DNA from: Sulfitobacter pontiacus
GTDB taxonomy: Bacteria > Pseudomonadota > Alphaproteobacteria > Rhodobacterales > Rhodobacteraceae
Direction of reading: 5' to 3'
DNA: 64,000 nucleotides
Assembly: GCF_040790665.1 (NCBI RefSeq)
Contig: NZ_CP160849.1
Span: forward strand, 2,443,501 to 2,507,500
The notes beneath the pieces are model-generated. The model did no database searches, was not told the DNA's origin, and saw nothing but the letters and a program-made list of their open reading frames with translations. The position numbers were made by a program, and so were the translations under genes. How positions within the stretch are numbered: position 1 is the first letter of the stretch; each line of letters starts with the position of its first letter. Below are positions 9,292-16,611 of this stretch, piece by piece.

Positions 9292-10587
9292 GTGACCCGC
9301 GATGCGCTGACCGGCAGCCGTATCCGTGAACGTCGGGTGATGGCGGGGCAGAAACAGGCGGACCTTGCCAAGCGGATCGGCATCTCGGCCAGCTATCTGA
9401 ATCTTATTGAACACAACCGTCGCAGAATCGGCGGGAAACTGCTTCTTAACATCGCCGCCGCCCTTGGGGTGGAGCCGACGGCGTTGACCGAAGGGGCCGA
9501 GGCGGCGCTGATCGCTACCCTGCGCGAGGCGGCGGATGATGCGCGGCTCAGCGGGCCGGAGGCGACCCGCGCCGATGAATTTGCCGGGCGGTTCCCGGGC
9601 TGGGCCGATGTGCTGGCCAACGCGCAGCGCCGGATCGCCACGTTAGAGCGTACGGTCGAAACCCTGACCGACCGGCTGGCCCATGACCCGCATCTGGCGG
9701 CCTCTATGCACGAACTGCTGACGACCGCTGCCGCGATCCGGTCCACCGCGTCGATTTTGGCCGATACCAAAACGCTTGAACCCGAATGGCGCGACCGGTT
9801 TCACATCAACATCGATCAGGACAGCCGTCGCCTTGCCGATAGCGCGCAGGCGCTTGTGGGCTATCTTGAGGCCGACCCCGAAATCACCCCCGCCGCCGAT
9901 TCCCCGCAAGAGGAGGTAGAGGCGTTTCTGGCCGCGCATCGCTATCGTTTTGCCACGCTCGAGGTCACCGAAGGGGATGCGGATGCTATCGACAAGCTGA
10001 TCCAGACCGCCCCCGAGTTGCAAAGCGTGGCCGCGCGTCACATCGCGCGCGATGTGTTGCAGCAGATCGCCATCGATGCCGAAGCCCTGCCGATCACGCG
10101 GCTGACACAGGCTCTTGACCGGCTTGGACCCGACCCCGTGGCGCTTGGTGCAGAGCTGCGCCAGCCCGTGGCCCGCGTCTTGCGGCGCATGGCAACGGTG
10201 CCGGAACTGGGGGCAGGGCTGGTGATCTGCGACCGGTCGGGCACGTTGATCTTTCGCAAATCCATCGACGGTTTCGTCGTGCCGCGCTTTGGGGCCTGTT
10301 GCCCGCTTTGGCCGCTGTTTGCCGTTCTGGGCAGCCCGGGCATGGTGCAGAAACAACGGGTCGCGCAATTGGGGCGGGGCCATTCTGCCTTTGACTGTTT
10401 TGCCACCTGCGAAACCCAAAATGTGCGCGATTACAACGCGGTACCCTTGCTTCATTCGGTGATGTTGATCCTGCCTGCGGGGCCGGACAGCGCGCCCGCG
10501 CTTGATGTGGGGGCCACCTGTCGCGTCTGCCCGCGTGCGCAATGTCCGGCGCGGCGCGAACCGTCGATCCTGAATGACGGGGTATAG
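9292..10587 (+). CDS. ScfR/PccR-like XRE regulator with an embedded DHp-like histidine segment
   Basis: 431 residues, GTG start. Residues ~8-62 are an XRE helix-turn-helix (QADLAKRIGISASYLNLIEHNRR). The C-terminal half has marks of the short-chain fatty acyl-CoA regulator family (RamB, ScfR, PccR): an FGACCPLWPLF segment near residue 333 and the end motif CRVCPRAQCPARR. That family normally has an ImmA/IrrE-like centre; no HExxH is visible here. Instead residues ~134-195 align without gaps to the HisKA helix of the kinase encoded downstream, with H140-E-L-L-T144 matching its H683-E-L-R-T687, and IRS and IL conserved. No ATPase domain follows. First of four co-directional genes ending with that kinase; 107 nt separate it from the receiver. 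Inference: a DNA-binding protein that docks to, or exchanges phosphate with, the receiver. Domain calls are by eye. Confidence 0.82.
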   Translation: MTRDALTGSRIRERRVMAGQKQADLAKRIGISASYLNLIEHNRRRIGGKLLLNIAAALGVEPTALTEGAEAALIATLREAADDARLSGPEATRADEFAGRFPGWADVLANAQRRIATLERTVETLTDRLAHDPHLAASMHELLTTAAAIRSTASILADTKTLEPEWRDRFHINIDQDSRRLADSAQALVGYLEADPEITPAADSPQEEVEAFLAAHRYRFATLEVTEGDADAIDKLIQTAPELQSVAARHIARDVLQQIAIDAEALPITRLTQALDRLGPDPVALGAELRQPVARVLRRMATVPELGAGLVICDRSGTLIFRKSIDGFVVPRFGACCPLWPLFAVLGSPGMVQKQRVAQLGRGHSAFDCFATCETQNVRDYNAVPLLHSVMLILPAGPDSAPALDVGATCRVCPRAQCPARREPSILNDGV

Positions 10588-10694
10588 CGCGGGGCAACAG
10601 GCTTTTGACAGGGCAGGGTTTTCCGTGCATCTTGCCGCTCGGCCTACCGAGATCGCGGCACAAGCGACCAGGGCCACAGGGAGGGATTTTGCCA

Positions 10695-11078
10695 ATGGGC
10701 AAGCATGTGGTGCTCGTGGAAGACGAGACGAACATCGCCGAGGCGATACGATTTTTACTCGGCCGTGAGGGCTGGCGCGTCGAAACGCTGGCCAATGGCG
10801 CGACAGCCGTGGAGGTGATCCGCAAGGCCAGCCCCGATCTGGTGATGCTGGATGTGATGCTGCCGGGCAAAAGTGGTTTCGAAATCCTGAAAGAACTGCG
10901 AGCGGATGCGGCGCTGGCCGATCTGCCGATCCTGATGCTGACCGCCCGCGGCCAGACCCGCGACCGCGAAATCGCGCTAGAGGCCGGGGTCAGCCGGTTT
11001 ATGACCAAACCGTTTTCCAACGCCGATATGCTGGCAGCCGTGCGCGATCTGACCGCCGCAGGCACCGCAAAAGCATGA
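10695..11078 (+). CDS. Stand-alone response regulator receiver
   Basis: 127 residues from the ATG at 10695 (GGGAGGGA upstream); a longer in-frame reading has no coding character. A single CheY-like receiver with all key residues: acidic pair in VVLVEDE (E9/D10), phospho-acceptor D53 in LVMLDVMLPGKSGFE, T83 in ILMLTARG and K105 in FMTKPFS. There is no output domain. It overlaps the next gene by ATGA and is followed by the symporter-kinase, so it is the likely partner of that kinase. Without an output domain it must act by protein contact, and the DHp-like segment of the regulator encoded just upstream is an attractive target. Confidence 0.93.
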   Translation: MGKHVVLVEDETNIAEAIRFLLGREGWRVETLANGATAVEVIRKASPDLVMLDVMLPGKSGFEILKELRADAALADLPILMLTARGQTRDREIALEAGVSRFMTKPFSNADMLAAVRDLTAAGTAKA

Positions 11079-11347
11079 GCAAGCCCCCCGGCTCGCCGCT
11101 GTTTCTGGAACGGCGCAGCTACCGGTTTCGCCGCATGATGGATGCCGTCCGGCTGCTGCCCTTGCTGGTGCTGGCCTTCTGGATGGTGCCGCTGCTCTGG
11201 CCTGTGCAGGATGCCCCCGTCGGCGCGGCCGTGCCCATGTCGCACGCGCTGCGCTATGTCTTTGGCGTCTGGCTGGCGGGCATCGTCTTGTGCTTTCTGC
11301 TCTGGCGGCGCACGGCGCGGCAGATTGCTCAGGAAGCTCAAGACTGA
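11075..11347 (+). CDS. Small two-helix membrane protein, possible symporter small subunit
   Basis: 90 residues: a basic N-terminus (ERRSYRFRRMMDAVR), a first membrane segment at about 28-45, a short loop, a second segment at about 58-77, then a basic end (WRRTARQIAQ). It overlaps the receiver (ATGA at 11075) and the kinase (TGATG at 11345-11349), so the three are translated together. The layout, two helices with charged ends directly before a sodium:solute symporter module, is that of the DUF485/YjcH and DUF4212 small subunits encoded before acetate-type symporters. The sequence match is only at the level of layout, so this is an inference; it may help assemble or tune the sensor. Confidence 0.6.
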   Translation: MSKPPGSPLFLERRSYRFRRMMDAVRLLPLLVLAFWMVPLLWPVQDAPVGAAVPMSHALRYVFGVWLAGIVLCFLLWRRTARQIAQEAQD

Positions 11348-14040
11348 TGGTGTCGCTGAACCAGTTGGTTGCGGTCTGTCTGCTTTATGTGGTCGGGCTC
11401 TTTGCCGTGGCCTTCGCGGCAGAGCGTGCGGCGGCACGGGGGCGGGGCGACTGGCTGTTGCGCTCTCCGCTGGTCTATACGCTGTCGCTGTCGATCTATT
11501 GCACCGCGTGGACGTTTTACGGTGCCGTAGGCTATGCCGCGCGGTCGGGGTTGGAGTTCGTGACGATCTACCTTGGCCCGTCGCTGGTGATGATCGGCTG
11601 GTGGTGGGTGCTGCGGCGGTTGGTGCGCATCGGGCGGTCGCATCGGGTGACCTCTGTCGCGGATCTGATTTCTTCGCGCTACGGCAAATCGAACCTGCTG
11701 GCGATCTTGGTCACCATCATGGCGGTGATCGGGGTGACGCCCTATATCGCGCTGCAACTTCAATCGGTTACCCTGTCTCTGTCGATCTTTGCCAGCGCCG
11801 AGCCGGGGGTGACGCCGGGCAGCGACCCGCTGAATTCCGCACAGGCGGCCTTTTGGGTCGCGGTGGGGCTGGCGCTATTCACCGTGCTCTTCGGCACCCG
11901 CAATCTCAACGTGAATGAACGCCACCACGGCGTGGTCATCGCCATCGCTGTCGAGGCGGTGGTCAAGCTGCTGGCCCTCCTGGCCGTCGGCGTTTTCGTG
12001 GTCTGGGGGCTGGCGGGCGGCGTCGATCAGGCGCTGGCGCAGATCGACCGGTCGGCCCTTGGTCAATGGCAGGTCGAGGGCGGCCGTTGGGCCGCGCTGA
12101 CGCTGCTGGCCGCTGCCGCCTTCATCTGCCTGCCGCGGATGTTTCAGGTGCTGGTGGTGGAGAATGACGACGAACGTCACCTGCAAACCGCCAGCTGGGC
12201 CTTCCCGCTGTATCTCATGCTGATGAGCCTGTTTGTCGTGCCGATTGCCGTGGTCGGGCTGGACCTGCTGCCCGAAGGGTCGAATCCCGATCTGTTCGTG
12301 CTGAGCCTGCCGCTCAGCCAAGGGCAAAACAGCCTTGCGATGTTTGCCTTTCTGGGGGGCTTTTCCTCGGCCACGTCGATGGTGATCGTGGCGACGCTGG
12401 CGCTGTCGACGATGGTGAGCAACCATATCGTCATGCCGATCTGGCTCACCTACGGGCAGAACTCGGTGCAGCAATCGGGTGATGTGCGTCATGTGGTGAT
12501 CCTGTCGCGGCGGCTGTCGATCCTGCTGATCATCTCGCTGGGGTATTTCTATTACCGTCTGTCGGGCGGCGGCGGTGCGTTGGCGGCGATCGGGACGATC
12601 TCTTTCGGGGGGGTCGCGCAGTTCCTGCCGGTGTTGCTGGGCGGTATCTTCTGGCGCGGGGCCACGCGCACGGGGGCCGTCTGCGGGCTAAGCGTGGGCT
12701 TTGCGATCTGGGTCTATACGATGCTCTTGCCCAGCTTTGGCGCAGGCGCGGCGCTATCGGTTGCGACCTTTCAGGACGGGCTGTTCGGCATGACCTGGCT
12801 GCGCCCCGAAGCCTTGTTTGGAATCAACGGTTTGGACCCCACTGTTCACGCAGTGATCTGGAGCCTTTCGCTCAACGCGCTGGTCTTTGTCGCCGTGTCC
12901 CTGTTCAGCTTTCCCGCCCCTGTCGAGCGGCTGCAAGGCGCGCAATTTGTCAATATCTTCGACCATTCCACCGCCGCCCGCGGGTGGAGCGCGTCCGTCG
13001 CGGCCAGCGAGGATCTGATGATCATGGCGCAGCGGATTTTGGGCCCCGCCGAGGCGCAGGGATTTTTCCGCGCGCAAGCCCAGTTGCAGGAAAAATCGGA
13101 TGGTTTGCCAGAGCCCACGCCGCGTTTTGTCCAGGCGCTGGAGCGTGAATTGGCGGCCTCGGTCGGGGCGGCGACGGCCCATGCGATGGTGTCGCAGCTG
13201 GTTGGCGGTGCCTCTGTCTCGGTGCAGGATCTGCTGGCGGTGGCGGACGAATCGGCGCAGATGCTGGAGTATTCAAGCCAGCTTGAAATCAAATCGCGCG
13301 AGCTGACCGATACCGCCGCGAAGCTGCGCCGCGCCAATGACAAGCTGACGCAACTGTCGCATCAGAAAGACAGTTTTCTGAGCCAGATCAGCCATGAACT
13401 GCGCACGCCCATGACCTCTATCCGGTCGTTCTCCGAGATTCTGCGCGACGCCCAGGGGCTGGGGCCCGAGGAAAAGACGCGCTATGCCTCGATCATCCAC
13501 TCCGAAACCATCCGGCTGACGCGGTTGCTGGACGATCTGCTGGACCTGTCTGTGCTGGAAAACGGCGAGGTATCGTTGAACCGTCAGCGCGGGTCGCTGC
13601 GCGATGTGCTGGATCAGGCCGTGACCACAGCGCGCGCCGCCAATACCCGCGCGATTACCATCGACCGCGATCTGCCAGGGGAGGAGGTGATGTTGGAGAC
13701 GGATCTGGACCGACTGGTGCAGGTTTTCATCAACCTTATCACAAATGCGCAGAAGTATTGCGTTGCCGACGACCCTCAGCTGTCGATCCGCGCCCACCAG
13801 CAGGGGCCTCGCATCATTGTGGACCTGATCGACAATGGCGCGGGGATCGATGCTGCGTCTCAGGAATTGATTTTCGAAAAGTTTAGTCGTTTGCCCGGGC
13901 AGGGCGGCGAGGGGGCCGGTCTGGGACTGGCGATATGCCGCGAGATTATCAAACGTTTGCAGGGGGATATCTCGTATCTTACCGAAGTGTCGGGCACCGG
14001 TTTTCGGGTTGAACTGCCGTTGGCGCAGAACGGGGCCTAG
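11347..14040 (+). CDS. Sensor histidine kinase with N-terminal sodium:solute symporter domain
   Basis: 897 residues; the ATG at 11347 overlaps the previous stop. Residues ~1-530 are a sodium:solute symporter (SSSF) module with ~13 membrane segments, including YSLSIYCTAWTFYGAVGYAARSG near residue 46 and RNLNVNERHHGVV. Then come a soluble region, a coiled coil (residues ~640-675), a HisKA helix with phospho-acceptor H683 in SHELRTPM, and a HATPase with N-box NLITNAQKY, G1 DNGAGI and G2 GEGAGLGLAI. The architecture is like CrbS/PutP-type sensors, where transport is read by the kinase; CrbS controls acetate use in Vibrio and Pseudomonas. No receiver is fused; the lone receiver at 10695 supplies it. 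The ligand is unknown. Confidence 0.93.
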   Translation: MVSLNQLVAVCLLYVVGLFAVAFAAERAAARGRGDWLLRSPLVYTLSLSIYCTAWTFYGAVGYAARSGLEFVTIYLGPSLVMIGWWWVLRRLVRIGRSHRVTSVADLISSRYGKSNLLAILVTIMAVIGVTPYIALQLQSVTLSLSIFASAEPGVTPGSDPLNSAQAAFWVAVGLALFTVLFGTRNLNVNERHHGVVIAIAVEAVVKLLALLAVGVFVVWGLAGGVDQALAQIDRSALGQWQVEGGRWAALTLLAAAAFICLPRMFQVLVVENDDERHLQTASWAFPLYLMLMSLFVVPIAVVGLDLLPEGSNPDLFVLSLPLSQGQNSLAMFAFLGGFSSATSMVIVATLALSTMVSNHIVMPIWLTYGQNSVQQSGDVRHVVILSRRLSILLIISLGYFYYRLSGGGGALAAIGTISFGGVAQFLPVLLGGIFWRGATRTGAVCGLSVGFAIWVYTMLLPSFGAGAALSVATFQDGLFGMTWLRPEALFGINGLDPTVHAVIWSLSLNALVFVAVSLFSFPAPVERLQGAQFVNIFDHSTAARGWSASVAASEDLMIMAQRILGPAEAQGFFRAQAQLQEKSDGLPEPTPRFVQALERELAASVGAATAHAMVSQLVGGASVSVQDLLAVADESAQMLEYSSQLEIKSRELTDTAAKLRRANDKLTQLSHQKDSFLSQISHELRTPMTSIRSFSEILRDAQGLGPEEKTRYASIIHSETIRLTRLLDDLLDLSVLENGEVSLNRQRGSLRDVLDQAVTTARAANTRAITIDRDLPGEEVMLETDLDRLVQVFINLITNAQKYCVADDPQLSIRAHQQGPRIIVDLIDNGAGIDAASQELIFEKFSRLPGQGGEGAGLGLAICREIIKRLQGDISYLTEVSGTGFRVELPLAQNGA

Positions 14041-14284
14041 CAATTTTTTCGGTTCTCTAAAGGGAATCGTAACCTCTCTGCATCATTTCATAGGGGTGAA
14101 ATGGCAGTGAAGGAGGCGTGCGATGGTGTAAGGGATGTGAGTTTCGTCGGTTGATGCCGGTGACATCAGATGCGGGGTGACAGCGCCGTTTTGGCGCTAT
14201 CCGTTGGTATGGCTTCTGCAACGGCGCGGCTGGCCTGATCCTTGGCGGATCAACCGGTGGCGCGTTGACTTCGGCGCGTTGCGG

Positions 14285-14707
14285 TTACGCGTAGGGGGCG
14301 CTGAGCACGCCGCGCATGTGGCTTAGGTCGTAGCCACCAGCCCGTGCGGCCTCAATCAGCGCGTCTGCCGGTTGTTCGCCTGCCTGACCCAAGGCCCAAG
14401 CGATGGTCGACCGTGTGCCCGAGGCGCAATAGGCCATAACAACCTCGTCCTGCGCCACGCCGATCTCGCGGTTACGGGCAATAACATCTGGGGTCATCGT
14501 TTGGTGCGTCAGCTCTTGCACCGCAAAGCGCAGTCCAGCCGCCTCTGCCGCGGCCTGGATGGCGGCATGCTGATGGCTGGGGGGCACTTCCGCGTCGGGA
14601 CGGTTGCACAGGATCAAGGTAACGCCAGCCTCTTTGATCGCCTCCATATCGGAGGGGTCGATCTGAGGGGCAGCAAAGAAGCGGGGGGTGATTTGACGAA
14701 TATCCAT
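14285..14707 (-). CDS. DUF442 / TIGR01244 sulfur-metabolism phosphatase-like protein
   Basis: 140 residues from the ATG at 14707; a longer frame into the upstream gene is rejected. The opening MDIRQITPRFFAAPQI, the segment LILCNRPDAE and the loop VVMAYCASGTRS (Cys94, C-x5-R) match TIGR01244, a dual-specificity-phosphatase fold found fused to persulfide dioxygenases or beside rhodaneses in sulfide-response operons. Activity on protein phosphate is doubtful; a sulfur-transfer role is favoured in the literature. It lies 8 nt behind two YeeE/YedE permease halves, which supports a job in handling imported sulfur. The 244 nt between this gene and the kinase gene hold only weak hairpins. Confidence 0.85.
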   Translation of the reverse strand: MDIRQITPRFFAAPQIDPSDMEAIKEAGVTLILCNRPDAEVPPSHQHAAIQAAAEAAGLRFAVQELTHQTMTPDVIARNREIGVAQDEVVMAYCASGTRSTIAWALGQAGEQPADALIEAARAGGYDLSHMRGVLSAPYA

Positions 14708-14715
14708 AGTTTGAC

Positions 14716-15147
14716 TTATCCAGCCGCCCGCGTTGTGTCTAGTATCCGCCGCGCTTTGGGGGCGATCATCATACCCGCCAGCATGGTGATCAGAAAAATC
14801 AGGCCCCCCAAGCCGCCAAACCCAAGCGACGCCAGGGCAGGCCCCGGGCACAGCCCGACCAGCCCCCATCCCGCGCCAAAGAGCACGGCCCCCACGATCA
14901 GCTTGCGGTCCAGCCGCGGGTCGGGGCGTTCGGGGAAATCACCGCCCACCACGGGCCGCCGCCCACGGGTGAACGCCCAAGCGACCGCCATCGGCAAAAT
15001 GGCCCCGCCCATGACAAAGGCGAGCGTCGGATCCCAATCCCCGAAGAAATCCAGAAACCCCTGGACCTTTTGGGTATCGGTCATGCCCGACAGATATAGC
15101 CCGGTGCCAAACAAAGCCCCGGCGAGGGCGGCAAGCATATTGCGCAT
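14716..15147 (-). CDS. YeeE/YedE (DUF6691) permease half, PmpB-like
   Basis: 143 residues from the ATG at 15147, one base after the stop of the partner gene. About four membrane segments; GLYLSGMTDTQKVQGFLDFFGDWDPTLAFVMGGA at the start and FGAGWGLVGLCPGPAL, with the conserved cysteine near residue 107, are typical of the second half of YeeE-type thiosulfate/sulfur permeases. In the full-length E. coli TsuA such cysteines relay thiosulfate across the membrane. It needs the upstream half to make the channel. Substrate is inferred from the family and the DUF442 neighbour. Confidence 0.87.
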   Translation of the reverse strand: MRNMLAALAGALFGTGLYLSGMTDTQKVQGFLDFFGDWDPTLAFVMGGAILPMAVAWAFTRGRRPVVGGDFPERPDPRLDRKLIVGAVLFGAGWGLVGLCPGPALASLGFGGLGGLIFLITMLAGMMIAPKARRILDTTRAAG

Positions 15148-15148
15148 C

Positions 15149-15580
15149 TCAGACCCCTCCGACAAGGGCGCGCAGGGCGACAACCATCAGCGCGCCTGCC
15201 GCGATATAAACGAGCGTCGCAACGATACCGCGTGGGCTCAGCCGCGAAATGCCGCAGACCCCGTGACCCGAGGTGCAGCCATTGCCGATGCGCGTGCCCA
15301 GCCCGACCAGCAGACCGGCCGCGCCGACCAGCCACAGGTTCTCTGTCAGGTTGGTGGTCGCAGGGACGGGGGCGAAGGATGCTATCACCGCAGGGAAGAT
15401 GATCAGCGCCGCCAGAAAGCTGCCGCGTTCGGCCCAAGCGCCGCGCGCCGATCCGTCCACCAGCCCGCCGATAATGCCGCTGGCCCCCATGATGCGGCCG
15501 TTGCCCAACAGGTAGACCGCAGCGCCGCCGCCAATCATCAGGCCGCCAATCAGGCCCCAAATCCAATCTGCTTCAATCAT
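15149..15580 (-). CDS. YeeE/YedE permease half, PmpA-like
   Basis: 143 residues. Membrane protein with the motif GTRIGNGCTSGHGVCGISRLSPRG near residue 95-118, the cysteine-bearing half of YeeE/YedE permeases. First gene of the three-gene sulfur operon (this, the partner half, DUF442). In many proteobacteria such split pairs are controlled by the ArsR-type persulfide sensor BigR; no such regulator is encoded in the window. The 183 nt upstream hold an AT-rich stretch close to the start and a 21-bp tandem repeat further up that could be regulatory. Confidence 0.88.
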   Translation of the reverse strand: MIEADWIWGLIGGLMIGGGAAVYLLGNGRIMGASGIIGGLVDGSARGAWAERGSFLAALIIFPAVIASFAPVPATTNLTENLWLVGAAGLLVGLGTRIGNGCTSGHGVCGISRLSPRGIVATLVYIAAGALMVVALRALVGGV

Positions 15581-15702
15581 ATGCTATATCGCCCTTTCGT
15601 ACCGCCGTAAGCGGCGGGTGTCGGGAAAACATATAATGAATGCTGAATGTGTGGCAAGCCGCAAGCGCGAGGTTGACGCTGTGTTGGTCTCCGAGCGCTT
15701 GC

Positions 15703-15738
15703 TATCTATAGAGACAGGGGCGTTATCTATAGAGACAG
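15703..15738. repeat. Tandem 21-bp direct repeat upstream of the YeeE operon
   Basis: The 15-mer TATCTATAGAGACAG occurs twice, at 15703-15717 and 15724-15738, with a period of 21 bp (two helical turns). The core CTATAG is itself palindromic. It lies 123-158 bp upstream of the first YeeE gene and 26 bp beyond the end of the next gene. Helical phasing suggests tandem sites for one protein, but a chance duplication is possible. Confidence 0.6.
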
Positions 15739-15763
15739 AGGCAGAAAGTGGCCGTCACTTGCC

Positions 15764-16003
15764 TTAGCCGAGGATGATACCGACTACGACCATCATCAGC
15801 CCGATCACCGACAGCAGCAATGCGCCAAGGTTCATCGGCAGCACTTTTTGCAGGACGATCCGCATCTCTTCTTCGGGCAGGGCGGCGCGTTTGGCACGGG
15901 CCACGCGCAGGATACACCAGACAAGCCCGACCAACCCTACAAAGGAGATCGCCGCGCCCGCCCAGATCAGGACGTCAAAGAGTGAAAGAGATGCATTTTC
16001 CAT
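15764..16003 (-). CDS. Small two-helix membrane protein, hypothetical
   Basis: 79 residues from the ATG at 16003; a TTG 12 codons upstream is possible but less likely. Two hydrophobic segments (about 9-28 and 53-76) flank a charged loop (RVARAKRAALPEEEMR) that should be cytoplasmic. It resembles widespread short inner-membrane proteins of Rhodobacterales with no known role. It is divergent from gapR and lies upstream of the sulfur permease operon, separated by 183 nt, so a common transcript is uncertain. No ribosome binding site is obvious, which lowers confidence in the start. Confidence 0.7.
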   Translation of the reverse strand: MENASLSLFDVLIWAGAAISFVGLVGLVWCILRVARAKRAALPEEEMRIVLQKVLPMNLGALLLSVIGLMMVVVGIILG

Positions 16004-16110
16004 AGGCCGCGAGCTATCCGAATTCCGCCCAATGGGCAAGAGTGGCTTGCGGCAGCGCAGGCACGCGGGTAGTCAATGCGCTGACCCATTCAAGACATAG
16101 GACGCCCCAG

Positions 16111-16398
16111 ATGAGCGACAGTGCCACCAATCCCGAATCCCAAGACGCCATCGGTGATGCCACATATCGCGTGACCGCGAATGAGCTGCGCCAGTTCGTA
16201 GAGCGGATCGAACGGCTGGATGCCGAGAAGAAAGACCTCGCCGAACAGCAAAAAGAGGTCATGGCCGAGGCGAAATCCCGCGGTTACGACACCAAGGTGC
16301 TGCGCAAGATAATCGCTCTGCGCAAGCGTGAAGCGGATGATATCGCCGAAGAAGAAGCCGTGCTTGAGATGTATAAAGAAGCGCTTGGCATGTCCTGA
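16111..16398 (+). CDS. gapR: GapR-like DUF2312 nucleoid protein
   Basis: 95 residues from the ATG at 16111. It matches DUF2312: TANELRQFVERIERLDAEKKDLAEQQKEVMAEAKSRGYDTKVLRKIIALRKRE, a long coiled coil followed by a helix bearing basic residues. In Caulobacter this family is GapR, a tetramer that clamps overtwisted DNA ahead of replication and transcription and supports topoisomerases. The acidic first 20 residues are a flexible lead. It is a single gene, divergent from the small membrane protein. Length and motif agree with the family. Confidence 0.93.
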   Translation: MSDSATNPESQDAIGDATYRVTANELRQFVERIERLDAEKKDLAEQQKEVMAEAKSRGYDTKVLRKIIALRKREADDIAEEEAVLEMYKEALGMS

Positions 16399-16611
16399 GC
16401 CGGATGCGGTGCCTCGGGGGCTGATTATGCGCCCACTGGACGCCGCGCGAGACGTTTAATGCCATCGGTACGCGGGGGCAGGGGGCAATTCGCCCCGTCC
16501 CACGGGACCCCGCCGCCAAATCCGCTTGCGCCCAAGCGCAGGCCCCAATAGAAGAGCGGAAATTTTTCCGCCCGCGCCCCGCAATGCGCGGCCTTACCCT
16601 ATGGAGCAAAC

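Noticed and set aside
14041-14284. Possible small RNA in the gap after the symporter-kinase
   Set aside because: Only two short hairpins (about 14182-14198 and 14238-14254), no T-run and no promoter-like sequence were seen.
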